Assembly (NCBI RefSeq): GCF_022458985.1
Contig: NC_061770.1
Coordinates: forward strand, 39,413,599 to 39,477,598
Reading direction: 5' to 3'
Length of the DNA stretch: 64,000 nucleotides
DNA from: Mugil cephalus
Lineage: Eukaryota > Chordata > Actinopteri > Mugiliformes > Mugilidae
In this document: in pieces, positions 1 through 12,401 of the stretch
Layout of the letters: each line of letters starts with the position of its first letter
Position numbering within the stretch: the stretch's first letter is position 1
The notes under the pieces: generated by a model
Told to the model about the DNA's origin: nothing
What the model saw: the letters and a program-made list of their open reading frames with translations, nothing else
Databases searched by the model: none
Translations under genes and position numbers: made by a program

Positions 1-1287
1 AAAAGAGCCTACGTCCATGTTTATTCGCGCAGCAGACAGCACACGCTCTTACTAAATGATTCGTTAGTAATGTCTAACACACACAAAAGCATGTAAGGGT
101 CGAATGAGTTAATGAAATACGTCTCGATTTGGACTGATATTCAGAAGGGATGTTATCACAAATCTGCAGACAAGAGATCAAACAAGATCAGTGCTCACGT
201 CAAAACACGAGCAGACTTTTATCATGAATTACTCACAGCAAATGCAACGTTTGTTTTTTTTCTTCTTTTTTTTCCAGTGAGCTCAGCACTTAACACTACA
301 CAAAAAAAAAAAGTGTCTACAAGACAAGACCACGGTGTCAAACTTGAGACAACTGAAAACACTGCAGGAAGTAGTGGAACAAGGAGGAGCAGCCGCACTG
401 AAGCTGTTTGGATGCAGAGCTGCACATCTGTACAGGTGACGGCCCTACGTACACTCCTGTTACTCACGCAGTCTGCAGCATAACACCAGACGCTCGTGGG
501 ATGATGGAAAAAGGTCGACCGTTGCCAGACCTCGCTATTAAAAAGCCGTTTTTCGGTTTTGTTTGCAGTTTTCATCTGCAGAATTACGTGACTTGCATTA
601 CCGCATTTGCTTTTACCACCAGTAACCTATAGCAGGTGTCAGGGTACTCAAAACAGCCACTCACAACTGCAGTCGCACGCACAACGAACAAACCTCCCCG
701 AGTTACGTATATGTGAATATGACCAGAGAGGCACATAAAAGGTGCATGTTGTGCCCTTTATTATCAGAACTGATAAATATCGCAGTATTTACCGACTTCC
801 ATTGACAAACCCTTTTATCAACTCCTGATCATGACAGAATAACTAAGGCCGAACACTTCTGTCGACCGAATCAAGCGTTTCCTTCACGGTTCCTCCTTTT
901 CATGTACGAGAGGTGTTTTCATCCTTTCATCTCTCCAACAGCCTTTTCATGTTAATGTCCAGGCTTGCAACTGATTTAGCAATTTCATAGATACAAGACA
1001 AGGAGACGGGCAGCATTCATCCGCGCCTTTTTAAACAAAATGGGAAATTATAGGGAGGCGTAAAGTGGAGTGAACCATTTATTATTCCGCAGGTGGAGCT
1101 GAGAAGGTGACCCTCAGACGCAATAACAGAGGATAAACACAATACGACAACATTCATTAGTTCAGCTAAGGAAGGCGATGGTGTAATAAGAACTAAATAA
1201 GAACTTGATAAAATCTGTAAATGACAGGAAAGAAATATTCCTAAAAGGAAATCACACACATTACAAAGTCAGCAGGAAAGGTCTGTA
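1..1287. other. non-coding stretch, nothing recognised
   Basis: AT-rich unique-looking sequence with short A and T runs. The open frames here overlap one another on both strands, lack credible splice sites and resemble no protein family I know. I see no gene, tRNA or clear repeat. Confidence 0.5.
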
Positions 1288-2075
1288 TATGTTTTGGTCA
1301 TTTCCTGTTCAGAAAATGATATTAAAAAACAAAAAACAAACCAAAAAGTAGTGATTATTTGATTTTCATTGTAAAATTCAAAAATTTAAATTTATATTTA
1401 ATTTCTTTATCGGGGTCGAGAATGGATGAACTAAAATGTTCTATTTCCAAAAGTAAAAAAATGAAATGGAAAGCGCCCACTCTTTTTTTCATATATTGTG
1501 TGACAGCAAGTTGTCGTTTTCAAAATAAGAGCAAGTATGAAGACGGCGCTGTGTAACAGAAGTTGATGGACATGGATCGGCAAGAGTCTCAGGCAAGACG
1601 ACACGACTGCAGAAAAACTAGGCCATATATTTCAGGTAGAAACTAAAAACAACTACATATAATCAGGGAATTAGTAGCTACTCGCTAACATTACTTGGAT
1701 ATGCATGCAGAGATTTCTACAGATAACAAGCCTTGTTTTGCCCTGTCAAAAATCATCAAAATCCGTTTTAGCCTGGACTAGTCTACGGAAACCACAGATA
1801 GAAGTCATGTATTTTGGCGCTCATGTCATAAACGCGGTACCGTCCTTATACGTGCTCTTACTTTGAAAACGGCCACTTCCGGTTTTTGTTTCTGTCTTCT
1901 AACGACTTTATATTTTATTTTTAGAAACAGAAAATTAAAATAGACCGGTTTTAAAAGCTTTGTTTATCCATTCTCGACCCTGATGAAGAAAATGCCTTGA
2001 ATTTAATTTTTATTTTATTTTTTAATTTTTTTTATATATCCTTTTCTGAACAGAAAATCCAATCACCAAAACATA
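1288..2075. mobile_element. fold-back (long inverted repeat) element, about 790 bp
   Basis: The two ends are long imperfect inverted repeats. The left arm runs from about 1288 to 1555 and the right arm from about 1814 to 2075. Matching blocks include tatgttttggt (1288) against the complement of accaaaacata (ending 2075), tgttcagaaaa at about 1306 and 2045, ggtcgagaatgga at about 1413 against the complement near 1970, and cgttttcaaa with agagca at about 1515 against the complement near 1865. A loop of about 260 bp separates the arms. No transposase frame is present. This is the structure of a long-TIR or fold-back MITE. I cannot name the family, and no target duplication is obvious. Confidence 0.6.
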
Positions 2076-4712
2076 CATGGGCCGAGGGGCATGAACCCCA
2101 GTTTGGCAGCTGTCCACTAAAAGATTTAAACTAGTACAGTGGCTTTCTGTTTCTGTAACAGTGGATGAGACGACATCAGGACATTCTGCTAAATGGCACT
2201 CGGCGCTGACATGGTTTTCCACTTAGGGCCACAGTCTGTGAGTCCGTCTGTGTTTTTTTTTTCCTTTCTTTTTTTTCTTCCCTGCGAAATCAAAAAAGAT
2301 CCCAGCATCTGCCTGTAACAGAATCGCGGACACTTTCTCTCCTACCCTGCCTCCATCCACTCAGTCTGCGTCTGTTTTCCCCGCAACATTTCAACGTGAA
2401 TGTCACTTCTCATTCACTAAGAAGCCATCTGTTCAGCTAAAAGCCTCCAGGCTCTCAAATAGCAAGAGTCTGACTCTGACTTGCTCGCAGAGGGACGGCA
2501 CCTCGTGAAAAGCAGCCAATGCGACGATGCAACAGAATCAATACAACCGAAGTAGGAGCACACACACATATATCTCTAAATGGTCCTCGAAGGCAACACA
2601 GCTGTTGATATCATACGAGTTCACGTCGCTGAATTATCTCCATGTTGTCTTTGATTAAAAGTTTTTTTTGTGCTGCCGTGTCTTTTCACTTTCACAGCCC
2701 GAGCTGGTGAAATAAACACCTCGGTCTGTCAGTCAGAGCTGACTTCAAATAAAAATCGAAGGGGGGCCGTCTCATTCCCTCAATCTTCTCCTTTTTTTAT
2801 ATTTGCATCCTTTTCTTTGTCACCTCTCTTCATCTCCTCAGTCACACATCCGTTTTTTATTTTTTATTTTCTTGCCGCCCTGCAGCCTCATCCACCACCT
2901 CTTCGAAACCCATCGCTGATACAAACGGGGAAAGAAGACATGAGTGTTAGTGACACGGGCCGAAGGCAAGGTCTGCAGAGATGTCCTTGTGTACTGGCTG
3001 TGTAGGACACAACAAACACACACACATGCACATGCACACAGGGCCACCACCTGCTGTGCACCCTAATGTAGAGAGATGAATCCTAGAGCTACACCATCTG
3101 CCCTTGTCACACACATATACACACACACATCTGAACCTACACATCCGGGCTTTAACATAGACTCTTACAGGAACACGACGCACGACGACAGCTTCCCAGC
3201 CAGTGTTTGTCTTTTATCCTCATCGTGACTCGCGCGGCTGTTGATTCGAGGGTGAATGCATTTGATTTGACGTGTGTCACGAGGGGGAAGAGAGAGGGAG
3301 GATGCTCTGCAGGTCGGTCGGAGTAAACGCCTGCCTCTGTGACAGCAGGAGGCTGCAGCTCCCCACGTATCAGATCTCACCTCCCGTCCGTCTGTCTCTC
3401 TGTCTGTCTTTGTCCATCCGAGCGTGGCCGGTGTGCACGCGTGGCGGAGAAGACACATGTTGCAACAGACAACAGGAGGCGATGTATATAATCTTTCAAA
3501 TCCATGCGCCGTGTAATACAATAGATTAGTAGATTAACATGGTAATAGGTTAATGAAGTGGGTCTCATGTCCGACCGCTCTGTGGTAGCGGGGAACTGGC
3601 TAAGTGCGTATGATTGAATTAACTGGAGGCAATATAATCTTTCAACCAGGTCAAATCCAGTTCACATGCGCGCTTTGCATTTGCGATTCAGCCTTACCGT
3701 TAGCTCTGGTTTTGTTGTGTTTGGAAACTGTATGAAAGTTGTGGATGGAGTCGACGGACGCGCCGGTGCGTCCGAATCACACAACAGATTTAAGGCGATG
3801 TAGCAGCGAGACGCAGCGTCACTGAATCTCCGTTTCAACTTTTATAGAAAGAGCTAACTTCAAACCATAGACCAGTTTTTAAATGGTGTTAATAAGTAAA
3901 GCTAGGCTCATTATAAATGATTTACGCGTCTGTTGCATAAGAGAAGCGGTGAAAAGCAAAATGCTAGCAAGTGGAGATCGCTAGCCAGCTTCAAATGCTC
4001 GAAAGCAAAAAAAACAAACAAAAAAAAACCAAATGGGACATTTAATACTATTATTACTTATCGTTACACCTGATAGTTCTGCAAATGTTTGTTGATAGTT
4101 GTACAAAAATGCATTTCCTTCATTATAAATAGCTTTGTTTGCTAAATTTGCACATAAGCTTTTGAAATTTACACTTAAAGTTGTAAAAACTGTTCGTTAA
4201 ACAGGTCTGTGGTTTTCAAAGTGAAAAGTCTAACAGTTTTAGTGTTGTTTTAGGTCCAGTGTGTGAATACAGTTTGTCAAAATTAAAAAAAAAAAAAACT
4301 GTAAAATGACACGGGTGAGGTTGTGCTGAAAAAAATGACACCAAACACGGCAATGTAAACCGACTTGAGCACGTGTTGATATACAAATATGAGCAAAAGC
4401 CGCTGTAAATACTAGAAACATTTATTTATGCCTGCCAGCCGAGGCTCTATTTAAATGCTGTGGCGGGACATGGGTTTAACTTGGACAATAGACAATGTGT
4501 AGGTGTTGCACAATGACAATTACATGTTTAGAGAACCTGGTGACCTTAAACGTGCTAAAATAAAATCGCACCCCGAGTTAAAAAGCGGCTGGTGTGGGTA
4601 TAAATGAATAAGTAGTCCTAAAATATAAAATTCACTCCCCTGTCATGAATCATTCATTCATTATACATTAAACATGACAGCGAGGCATCCTGGGAGGGAG
4701 ACCAGCCGAGTC
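2076..4712. other. non-coding stretch, nothing recognised
   Basis: Contains poly-T runs, short CA clusters at about 3015-3130 and a mildly CpG-enriched patch at about 3170-3480. The open frames here (60-118 residues) overlap each other on opposite strands and are low complexity or random. No gene or named repeat was seen. Confidence 0.45.
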
Positions 4713-4745
<33 letters not shown>

Positions 4746-4784
4746 CTGCAAGTGTGTGTGTGTGTGTGTGTGTGTGCATGTGTG
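4713..4784. repeat. (TG)n microsatellite, two blocks
   Basis: Two TG blocks (about 4717-4745 and 4752-4776) are separated by ctgcaag. They lie about 180 bp from CA blocks of the opposite sense at 4958-5061, so the pair could pair as an inverted repeat. Confidence 0.95.
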
Positions 4785-4957
4785 GGGGGTGTCCATTAAA
4801 GGTTTAATAAACTGACTTTTGCTCTGGGGGATCAAACCTGGTCCCTTGCTGCAGGGCATTGTGGGACTGGACCAACCAGGAAGTGATAAATTATACACCT
4901 CCCTGCTTCATCTGTCAGTCAAAATTGACGGCATGGAGAGAGGAGATGTGGAGAAGC

Positions 4958-4969
4958 GCACACACACGA

Positions 4970-5000
<31 letters not shown>

Positions 5001-5028
5001 CGCTCCTACTCAGACAGCCTCTTAGCGT

Positions 5029-5061
<33 letters not shown>
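4958..5061. repeat. (CA)n microsatellite, two blocks
   Basis: CA runs at about 4958-5001 and 5030-5061, interrupted by gctcctactcagacagcc. The Cys/Val and His/Thr open frames across them are repeat translations, not genes. Confidence 0.95.
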
Positions 5062-5063
<2 letters not shown>

Positions 5064-5567
5064 GAACCTGCGGTGAGACAGGACACAGCTGCATGATCAA
5101 CACAATCCCACACACACATATTTAGAGCGCCATCATCCACTCAATGCCGTTTTCTTTTTTTTCCCCCTCAAATTTCCAGCTGCTGTTTCCTTTGAATTGT
5201 TCTGCAGCGGTCGGTGGTACCTCACAGGTTAAAAAGAATGCGCCAGCTTCAGGCAGATTGTCCTGTTAGACAACCCCTACTCCATGCTAACACTTGCAGC
5301 GTGCACCACAGTGAATGACAGCAGACGGCTGGTACCATCCAAAGGGGGGAAAATCTTCCCGTCATTTATGCACAGCTGTAAAGCTGAGCTTTTGTTTTCA
5401 AAGACAATAGAAAAAAAGAGATTAGAGATTAGAAGTTTAGAAATTAGCCCATTTTCTTTCTTTGTGTAATTATTTTAGGTTGCACTACAGGTATTCATGG
5501 GTAAAAATCAGATTAAAGAAAAGTTAAAGTGGAGCTATGTTTCTTGATTACTATGTAATGCTATGTT
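5062..5567. other. non-coding stretch, nothing recognised
   Basis: Unique-looking sequence. The only open frame above 60 codons looks random. No RNA gene or repeat was recognised. Confidence 0.45.
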
Positions 5568-5800
5568 ACAATCCCTTGTGCCAAGATCCGAGGAAAAACA
5601 AGCCCAGTCTAAATGTGGCTAACAGTCAGCTACCAGCTAGCAACCAACAAGAAGACACCAGCTAACTAGCCTAGCGATCAGCAGTGGGTATGAAGTGATG
5701 GGATATGTGACCACATGTCAACCAACACTTCTCCCCTCTGCAAAACACATTGAGAAACCCAGTCCAACTGAAAAAAAATATGAATGTATTTCAACTTTTT
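5568..5800 (+). repeat. dispersed repeat, single copy of the family expanded at 12402
   Basis: Shares long near-identical blocks with 12402-12868: acaatcccttgtgcca, then agctaccagctagcaacc, then agaagacaccagctaacta, then agaagtgatggga, then cccctctgcaaaacacatt. Each block is in the same order in both places. There is no open frame and no terminal inverted repeat that I can see, so the class of repeat is unknown. Confidence 0.75.
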
Positions 5801-5914
5801 TCGAGAAATTTCAACATTTTTCTCAAAGTGCACGATGAAAGAAAAAAAAATCTACCTCCTCTATTTTTTTTCTTCTCATGGGTGGCCCTAATACTCGTCC
5901 GTATGTAACAGACT

Positions 5915-6320
5915 ACGTTTACATGGTTAACTGTTCACACGGAGGCTAAAATAATCTAATATGAAAAAACGACAATGATCTGATTAGATCATTATCATAA
6001 ACCTTTACACGCTCCATAAAAACAATCAGAAGATGACAGAGATAGAGCCTCGTTTTTGTTCATCTGTTTGAACACTTTTACACGTTGCTGTTTTGCCACA
6101 GCCAAGCTCATCGGACGTGCAGAACGAACTTTTTGAATTTTGAAATATTTGTACCGTTGAGGTCAGACTCTGTTCACGCAATGTTCTTACAACACTCCCT
6201 GATATATACGACGCTGTTCTGGGCTCTGGGGCAAATGTCGCAATAACATCTGAGGATGCACACAAGCGACGCCCTTAACCGACACAAACAGCTGGTAAAA
6301 GTCTGCGTGCAAACATATAG
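5915..6320. repeat. possible MITE with GTTTACATG-type ends
   Basis: Starts with cgtttacatgg and ends near gcgtgcaaacata, a weak inverted pair. This resembles the ends of the better supported element at 35240-35695. The interior does not align convincingly with that family by eye, so membership is uncertain. Confidence 0.25.
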
Positions 6321-6523
6321 TTATAAGCAAAAAAAAATCTCTATATGTTTGTTATCACTTAGAACCCAGAGACAATAAGTGGAAATGCCTGATTACAGTA
6401 TTCTGTTTAAATTTTGCAGACATGATAATTTATTATATAGGCCTATGTTATAATTTACAACAAGAAAAGTGCAGTGTCTGTTACAGCATCTAGACAATGA
6501 AAATGGTTACTGAGATGGCGTTT

Positions 6524-6559
<36 letters not shown>

Positions 6560-8254
6560 ATGTTTGGTTAACCCCTTGTTATTGTTCCTAAGTGGTTCAT
6601 TGTCTTGGCTTTGATTGATGACAGTTGGCGGCCATTCAGGCGTATCCTGTGTCAAGAGCCGCTTCTAAAGTAGAAGAGAGCGTGGCAGAGATTTCAGCCG
6701 AGAAGATCCCGGGATTTAAAAATGAAAACACGAACAGGTGTCAATAGGTTGGCTGCATCTTCCTGCAAGACTTCGTCTGCAGCGTTGGATTGACACCATG
6801 TCTGATGAGTTGTGTTTGTGACTGACATCAAGAGACAGTGAGTCAAAGGGACATTGACAGTCCTCCTATTATAAAGCGGGTCGTGGTGAATTTCTTTTTT
6901 TTTTGCTTCGTTTTGGTCAATAAACGGCCTCACAAAGCCTTCAAAGCATCAAAGCGGCGCGGCTCGCACGGACACAAAGAAGCTGGTCATAATTTCGACT
7001 CCTCTCGGCATCAGTCATCACACAGCAACGCGGCTGAAAGCTACAAAGGCCGGAACATGCCATCCGTGTCAAGTCCTATGTACGGCCACACTTGGATTTG
7101 AAAAGTTAATTTGGCTGAAGCGCTTGCAGCAGTTTTCGGCCTGCGTGCTAGCGACCGCAACAACAAAGAGACTCGGCGCAGACAGAAAAGGGCCGCTGTG
7201 AAGCCGTCGCTTCATTTTTTTTTTTTTTGCAAGAACAAAATGAAAAATCACCATTAATTTTACACCAATGTCACGGCCGCATTCGCCACATACAAGCTAA
7301 TCCACTCCCAATCCCTTTTTTATTTTTTTTATTTAGCACCAATAACAAACAAATCTGTCTCAAGAGGCTTTTCCAGAAGCAAGAGCCTGACAAACAAGGT
7401 TGCGAGGCTCACTCACACATCATAGAGTCTTTTTTTCTTTTCTTTTCTTTTCTTTCGCGTTCGATATATTAGAGCCACAGCAAAGAGCTGCGTGCCTGCC
7501 TGCCCGTCTGCAGATTTCATCAAGTCAGACGTAATGGCTCGTAAGGCCTTTAAATAGCTGCCACGCTGAAGTACAAAACCACTCCAGCTACTGAAATGAA
7601 CTTTGAAATGAAAAAATAAAATGTTTCTATCACAGCTCATGGTCGGAGCCGAGAAACCACAAGATCTCTGGACTTTTAAAAAATTAAATGGGGCGTGTTT
7701 AACAGCGCCGCGGTGGCCTTCTAACAACTAATACTTCATGTGAAAGCTACTGGGTTGTGATCCAAAACATTTGGTTGCAGTCGCTGTGATTTTTAAGGAT
7801 TTTGTTAAATATTAATCAATTGTAAACAGCCACATTTGGGGGGAAAATATACTTTGTTTAGTGCTTTTATGTTTATGTTTGCACCTCATTGAGGACTTTT
7901 ATTAACATTATGAATACCTATAAACTGTTGGTGCCTTGGAGCGCTCTCCTTGGTTGAAGCCAAAAGGGATATTTCACACATCCTGTAAGCCACAAAACAT
8001 TTCCTGCTAAAACTTTTACGAATAATAATATGAAGTCCTGAGGGAAGGTGTGGGGAAGCAGCTTTGTGGAGGGGGGGTCACAGGTTTGTTCATGGCTGAG
8101 TCACCTTGAGAAAGCACCTGACCCCTTAATTGCTCTCCGGGTGCTACACAAGTGGAAGTTCATTGTTACGAGAAAGTTAAAATGACTTAAACATTGAAGA
8201 TTTTACTTGCATTTAAAACAACGACTGCACTTTGTAACTGCACTTCTGAAAACC
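6321..8254. other. non-coding stretch with small simple repeats
   Basis: Holds a (TG)n run at about 6529-6557 and a (CTTTT)n run at about 7429-7455. Open frames of 60-104 residues are present but overlap on both strands and show no domain or splice structure. Confidence 0.5.
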
Positions 8255-8532
8255 TACGCCGATCAGCCATAACATTATGACCATCTTGTGACAATCCAAT
8301 GTTCTGCCGGGAAACTTTTGGACCTGGCATGTTACATAGACATGTTGCACCCACCTAGACCAGACCAGACACCCCAACCCCATAGCAATGACACTCCTTG
8401 ATGACAGACACACAACCCCAACACAACACACCTCCCAACCCAGAGGGGTCTGTTGTGAGACACCACAGGACACCCTCAGAGGGCCCTTGTTCATTGATGT
8501 GTTGGAGGCACGAGGGACACCTACACAATATA
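8255..8532 (+). mobile_element. degenerate, internally deleted Tc1-like transposon
   Basis: The left end carries ccgatcagccataacattat, the terminal motif of a Tc1-like family abundant in fish. It runs straight into tgttctgccgggaaac, which in intact relatives lies in the second half of the transposase gene. The remainder (caccacaggacaccctcag, and cctacacaatat at the end) matches the transposase 3' region. Most of the gene, including the helix-turn-helix and the catalytic residues, is missing. The right inverted repeat is also missing. Identification rests on recall of the family, not on a database search. Confidence 0.7.
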
Positions 8533-8596
8533 AAGACTGCATCGGTTCCCAAAGCAGTTGGGATCACGTGATATCCGACTCATACCATTCAAATCT

Positions 8597-8890
8597 GGGG
8601 GGCAGCACAGCGGCCCGGTGACTAGCACTGATGCCTCCCAGCGAGAAGGTCCGGGTTTGAGTCCAATTTGCATGTTCTCTCCTTGTGTCCGTGTGGGGTT
8701 TCCTCCCACCTCCAAAGACATGCTCGTTAGGCTGATTGGTGACTCTAAATTGACCCTATGTGTTAGCCCTGCGATAGACTGGCGACCTGTCCAGGCTGTA
8801 CCCTGCCTCTCGCCCAATGACAGCTGGGATAGGCTCCAGAAACCCCCGCGACCCTAGTGAAGGATAAGGAGTAGCTGGAGATGAGATGAG
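8597..8890 (+). repeat. fish dispersed repeat with tRNA-like A and B boxes
   Basis: Begins ggggggcagcacagcgg and carries a pol III A-box-like stretch (gtgactagcactg) and a B-box-like stretch (ggtttgagtcc). It then has the widespread motifs gcatgttctctcc, tttcctcccacc, aaagacatgc, gactggcgacctgtcc and cagctgggataggctcc, and ends in gatgagatgag. A second copy lies inverted at 55097-55360 and an end fragment at 26176-26265. It is probably SINE-like or a composite non-autonomous element, and the exact class is not certain. Confidence 0.75.
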
Positions 8891-10249
8891 AATATTTCGA
8901 AGGAAACAGCCACCACTCGTTGCTATGGGAGGTGGATATGACGCCAATGACAACAGGCAACCGAAATGAAACAAACTCTAGGTTGCAACATGCAACCACA
9001 AGCAACTGCAACTATATATGTATATATATGTATAGTCGCTTTTAAGCATCTCAGTGTTTACGTGTGATATATTTAAGGCGAGCTCAAATATAGTTTCCCA
9101 ACTTCGACGAGTAAACACGGTTTGCACATTTATCACTCTGCAGCGAAGCAGCAATGAGCACGACACATGTTTGAGTACAAGGGGGGGCAGCCATTAGTTT
9201 CAACTCATAAACCTTTTGTGAAGCGCCCTGTTAGAGAGGGGTGCCTCCTCCACAGACCATGTCCCCTATCTGGCCGTCGTCCTCTCCGCTCCAAGAGGTG
9301 AAGACATCAAAAAAAAAAAAAAAAAAGTGAAACGACCCCCGACGCACAAAGTTGAACTCTTCTTTGAGGTTCTGCTTCACAGGCCCTCGCACAAAGTCAA
9401 GGCCCAAGAGGGGGTGGAGGATCACCAAGAATAAAGAAAGGGTTGACAGAGAAGGAAAAAGGAGGTTAGAAGAAGATGTAGGAGGAAGAAAAGGAAGCAT
9501 CGGGAAGTAAATGATATTGAGAGTCAGGGAGGAGGAGGAGGAGGTTCAAGGTTGCGGTGAGTGACTGACTGTCTTTTCATTATTCTGTCTCCTTGTGCTG
9601 CTTAAACGCGGATGCTTTTATAGGAATGGCATTAAGGAACAAATTCCTTTATGCGAATCCATGTTGCCATGCATGCCGCTCGCCTCCTTCTCCCTGCCTC
9701 CCACCACCTCTTCCGCTTCCCCAATTTCCTAATTTCTCTCCCACCCCCAAACCACTACTGTCTCCCTCCCTCTCTCCGTCTCCTTCTCTCTCTGGCTCTG
9801 GGTGATAAGCAGTAGCACTACTAATCAGGCTTGCCCTAAATTCGTCCATGCCCTGCAGGATTAGCATGTGTGATAGTGTGCGCAGTGTGTGTGTGTGTGT
9901 GTGTGTGTGTTGGTTCAGCAGCAGCCCTCACACGGGAGGCGGCGTGTGTACATAAAAGCCAGTGTGTATGGAAGGGAGTAAGTTTCTGTATGAATGAGTC
10001 AGAATCGGGCTATTTTTACCTTACAGTAAGACTGTACCGCTACATGTAATAAAAGGATCCTGTTCCATAATATTAGAGTCTCAGATATAAGTTTCTCAGG
10101 GATCTTTAAATGGCTTTTAAAAGAGTAGCTCTATAAGGAGAAGACGAAGAAGGAAAAGGTAGATGGTAATAAATATCAATATATATTGAGAATCTCTACA
10201 ATACTGGCTCCTCAAAGGAAGTAAAACCAAAGTCTGGCCTCGTGCGACG
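8891..10249. other. non-coding stretch with simple repeats
   Basis: Contains an 18-base A run at about 9310-9327, a purine-rich patch at 9410-9545, a pyrimidine-rich patch at 9680-9800 and a (GT)n run at about 9885-9910. Open frames here are strand-overlapping and low complexity. Confidence 0.5.
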
Positions 10250-11115
10250 AATAAAGAGCTGCACAATAATTAAATCTGTCCGGGAGCCAACGCGGGGCCG
10301 TCTTTCACGCGCAGACACACCTGGCTCGCAGTGTTTAAGTTCTGGCCGGTGGACTCAGACTAAACAAGGAGAGAATCAGTGTCTCCAAAGCCAAACAGAG
10401 CGGGGGAACAGCACATAACATCTGTCACACTAGAGCTGTTGTTCCCGGGTCTTTTTTGGCTCGTTTAGGCCTCAAAGTGACGCAGAGCGTTACGTGCGAA
10501 GCCTCAGCGCCGGCTACGGCCCTTTGTATAAATCACGAGAGGTTCAAAGTAATCTTCCCCTCTCCGAGTGTTTCATCTGAACGGAGGCTGCGTATAGCTC
10601 CGAAAGAACAATGCTTAAGCGTGGCTGAGTGTTTATCCCTGTACGGCTCGCGCGTGGGACCGTGCCCGAGTGGAAGCGAACGCTCAGCATCCACCGAGTT
10701 GAAAGTGAAGAACCGCCGAGCTTTGACCTTTGACCCCGGCCGCGCAGGGGATTAATACAAAAGACAATATCCGCACGGGGATCAGTCACGCTTAAAAAGA
10801 TGCGAGAGACAATCAACAGCACTGCTCGTAACAAACTGCTCCCTCCCCCCGGAGAATTGCAGTACAGGAGGAGGACGTCTCTCTTTTCTGACTGAATGAA
10901 CACGAAGCTTGTGCTGCGTTATCGGAGGACCGACTCCGCGGCTGCAGATGTTCTCCCTCGGGTGAAGAGAAAAACAACGTGAGACACAGAAACAACGTGA
11001 GACACAGAAACGCATCAGCGCGCAGATGTTTTGCACCTGATGCGTTTGGTGGAGCGGCTGGTACACGCGCAGATATACGGCCTTTGCCACCAGACTTTGT
11101 GCAATTGGAAAATCC
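10250..11115. promoter_or_regulatory. CpG-dense block with a DR1 motif
   Basis: CpG dinucleotides are clearly denser here than in the flanks (clusters such as ggctcgcgcgtggg and gccccggccgcgcag style stretches). At 10724-10736 is tgaccttt followed by gaccc. On the minus strand this is a direct repeat of two AGGTCA-type half sites with one spacer base, a DR1 site for HNF4/RXR/COUP-type nuclear receptors. No first exon with a good start and donor was found next to it. It could be a CpG island promoter of an unseen transcript, an enhancer, or chance. Confidence 0.35.
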
Positions 11116-11247
11116 ACGCAACTGCTGTCATTTCTCCTTTAATTCTCTTCCTTTAAAACTTTACTGTGTCTTTATCCGCTACGCACGCAACCACACATTG
11201 GGCCCCACACATTTTCTCATTAAAGCTGGAGGCACCACACAGTTGCG

Positions 11248-11248
<1 letters not shown>

Positions 11249-11282
<34 letters not shown>
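11249..11282. repeat. (CA)17 microsatellite
   Basis: Uninterrupted CA run. The open frames reading His-Thr and Cys-Val across it are artefacts. Confidence 0.97.
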
Positions 11283-11284
<2 letters not shown>

Positions 11285-12401
11285 GGCCCGATGCCACTGG
11301 TGCAACAGATGGTCAGAGTCACATGAGTGTCGCTGAAGACCTGTGGGGTCACCAAAGCCAAAGGTTACCCATCACACGCTGTAGATCAATGAGGCCGGGA
11401 CCCACATGGGCGTGCACAGCAAATAACACACACACAGGCGCAGATTAGTCTTAATAATCACGGTTTTCTCTCTCTGTGGGAATTTCAAAATCTGTTATTT
11501 GCAGTTGTTGGATGGACACGAAGCCGACGGCTTAGATAGATAAAAGCAGATCAAAAGTCCGTCGTGACGTTGTTATTTGGAAAGTATTACCACTTCCTTT
11601 CCACAAAAAAGGCCGCTGGGGTTTTATGACAGAAAACCAAAATGTTCTGGGTAAAGGTCAACACCAAGCACACCCATGACACACAAAGCCTCAAAATGTA
11701 CCATATAGATAAATGAAACAATGAGGGTTTTTTTTTTTTTGTGGCAACAATGACTAAGACGTGGCAATAAGTTCCCTGTGAACTGCTCATGATGCAACTA
11801 AATGACTGTTCGTCCTGTGACTGTGTGAGGAAATCGGCCCAGTGAGGGAGAGACAGCCTTTGGCCTGGAAACAGCTTTACGTGGCAAACCATTGGTGAAC
11901 CAGATAGTAGCACATGCTAATAGAGAGGAGAGACTAGAGCTAATCAATAATGGATACATCAGTTAGTTGTTGGCTGAGAGGAGAGGATGAAGAATGGCTT
12001 CTCTCTCTCTCTACATAGCAGTTATTATTACCTCCCTTTCTCCTTTTACCCCTTTTTGTTTCATGTACCCCTCCCTGTTTCAGTAATGGTGCCACGGTGC
12101 ACTAGGTCCAGAGGTTAAAGGTTGCATCACCGACACTTACAATACAATTAATCCCGATTAAATATCAGTCAGTGATCAGTGATACAATATAAATACTGAA
12201 GTTGTCATGATGTATATTTTCGAGCTGTGGTCATCTGTTCAAAAACGCTATAGCTCAAAAGGTATAAAACCTACAGCTTAGACATTTGTGTATATATAAT
12301 GTGTTCACGGAAATTTACATTTTGGAGTTAACATCCTCAACCATTTGAATGACTAGCAACGGTTAGAAAATGAGCTATGATTATTACACAGGATGAGATG
12401 T
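11283..12401. other. non-coding stretch, nothing recognised
   Basis: Unique-looking sequence with a short T run near 11729 and a TC run near 12000. The 108-residue minus-strand frame at 11587-11913 has no recognisable domain. Confidence 0.45.

Noticed and set aside
3665-3735. 30-base minus-strand exon-like segment between an acceptor-like atacag and a donor gtaaggc
   Set aside because: Too short, weak acceptor and no context. It serves as an example of how often such pairs arise by chance.
8620-8665. Possible tRNA gene with A-box and B-box motifs
   Set aside because: It does not fold as a cloverleaf and belongs to the head of a dispersed repeat.
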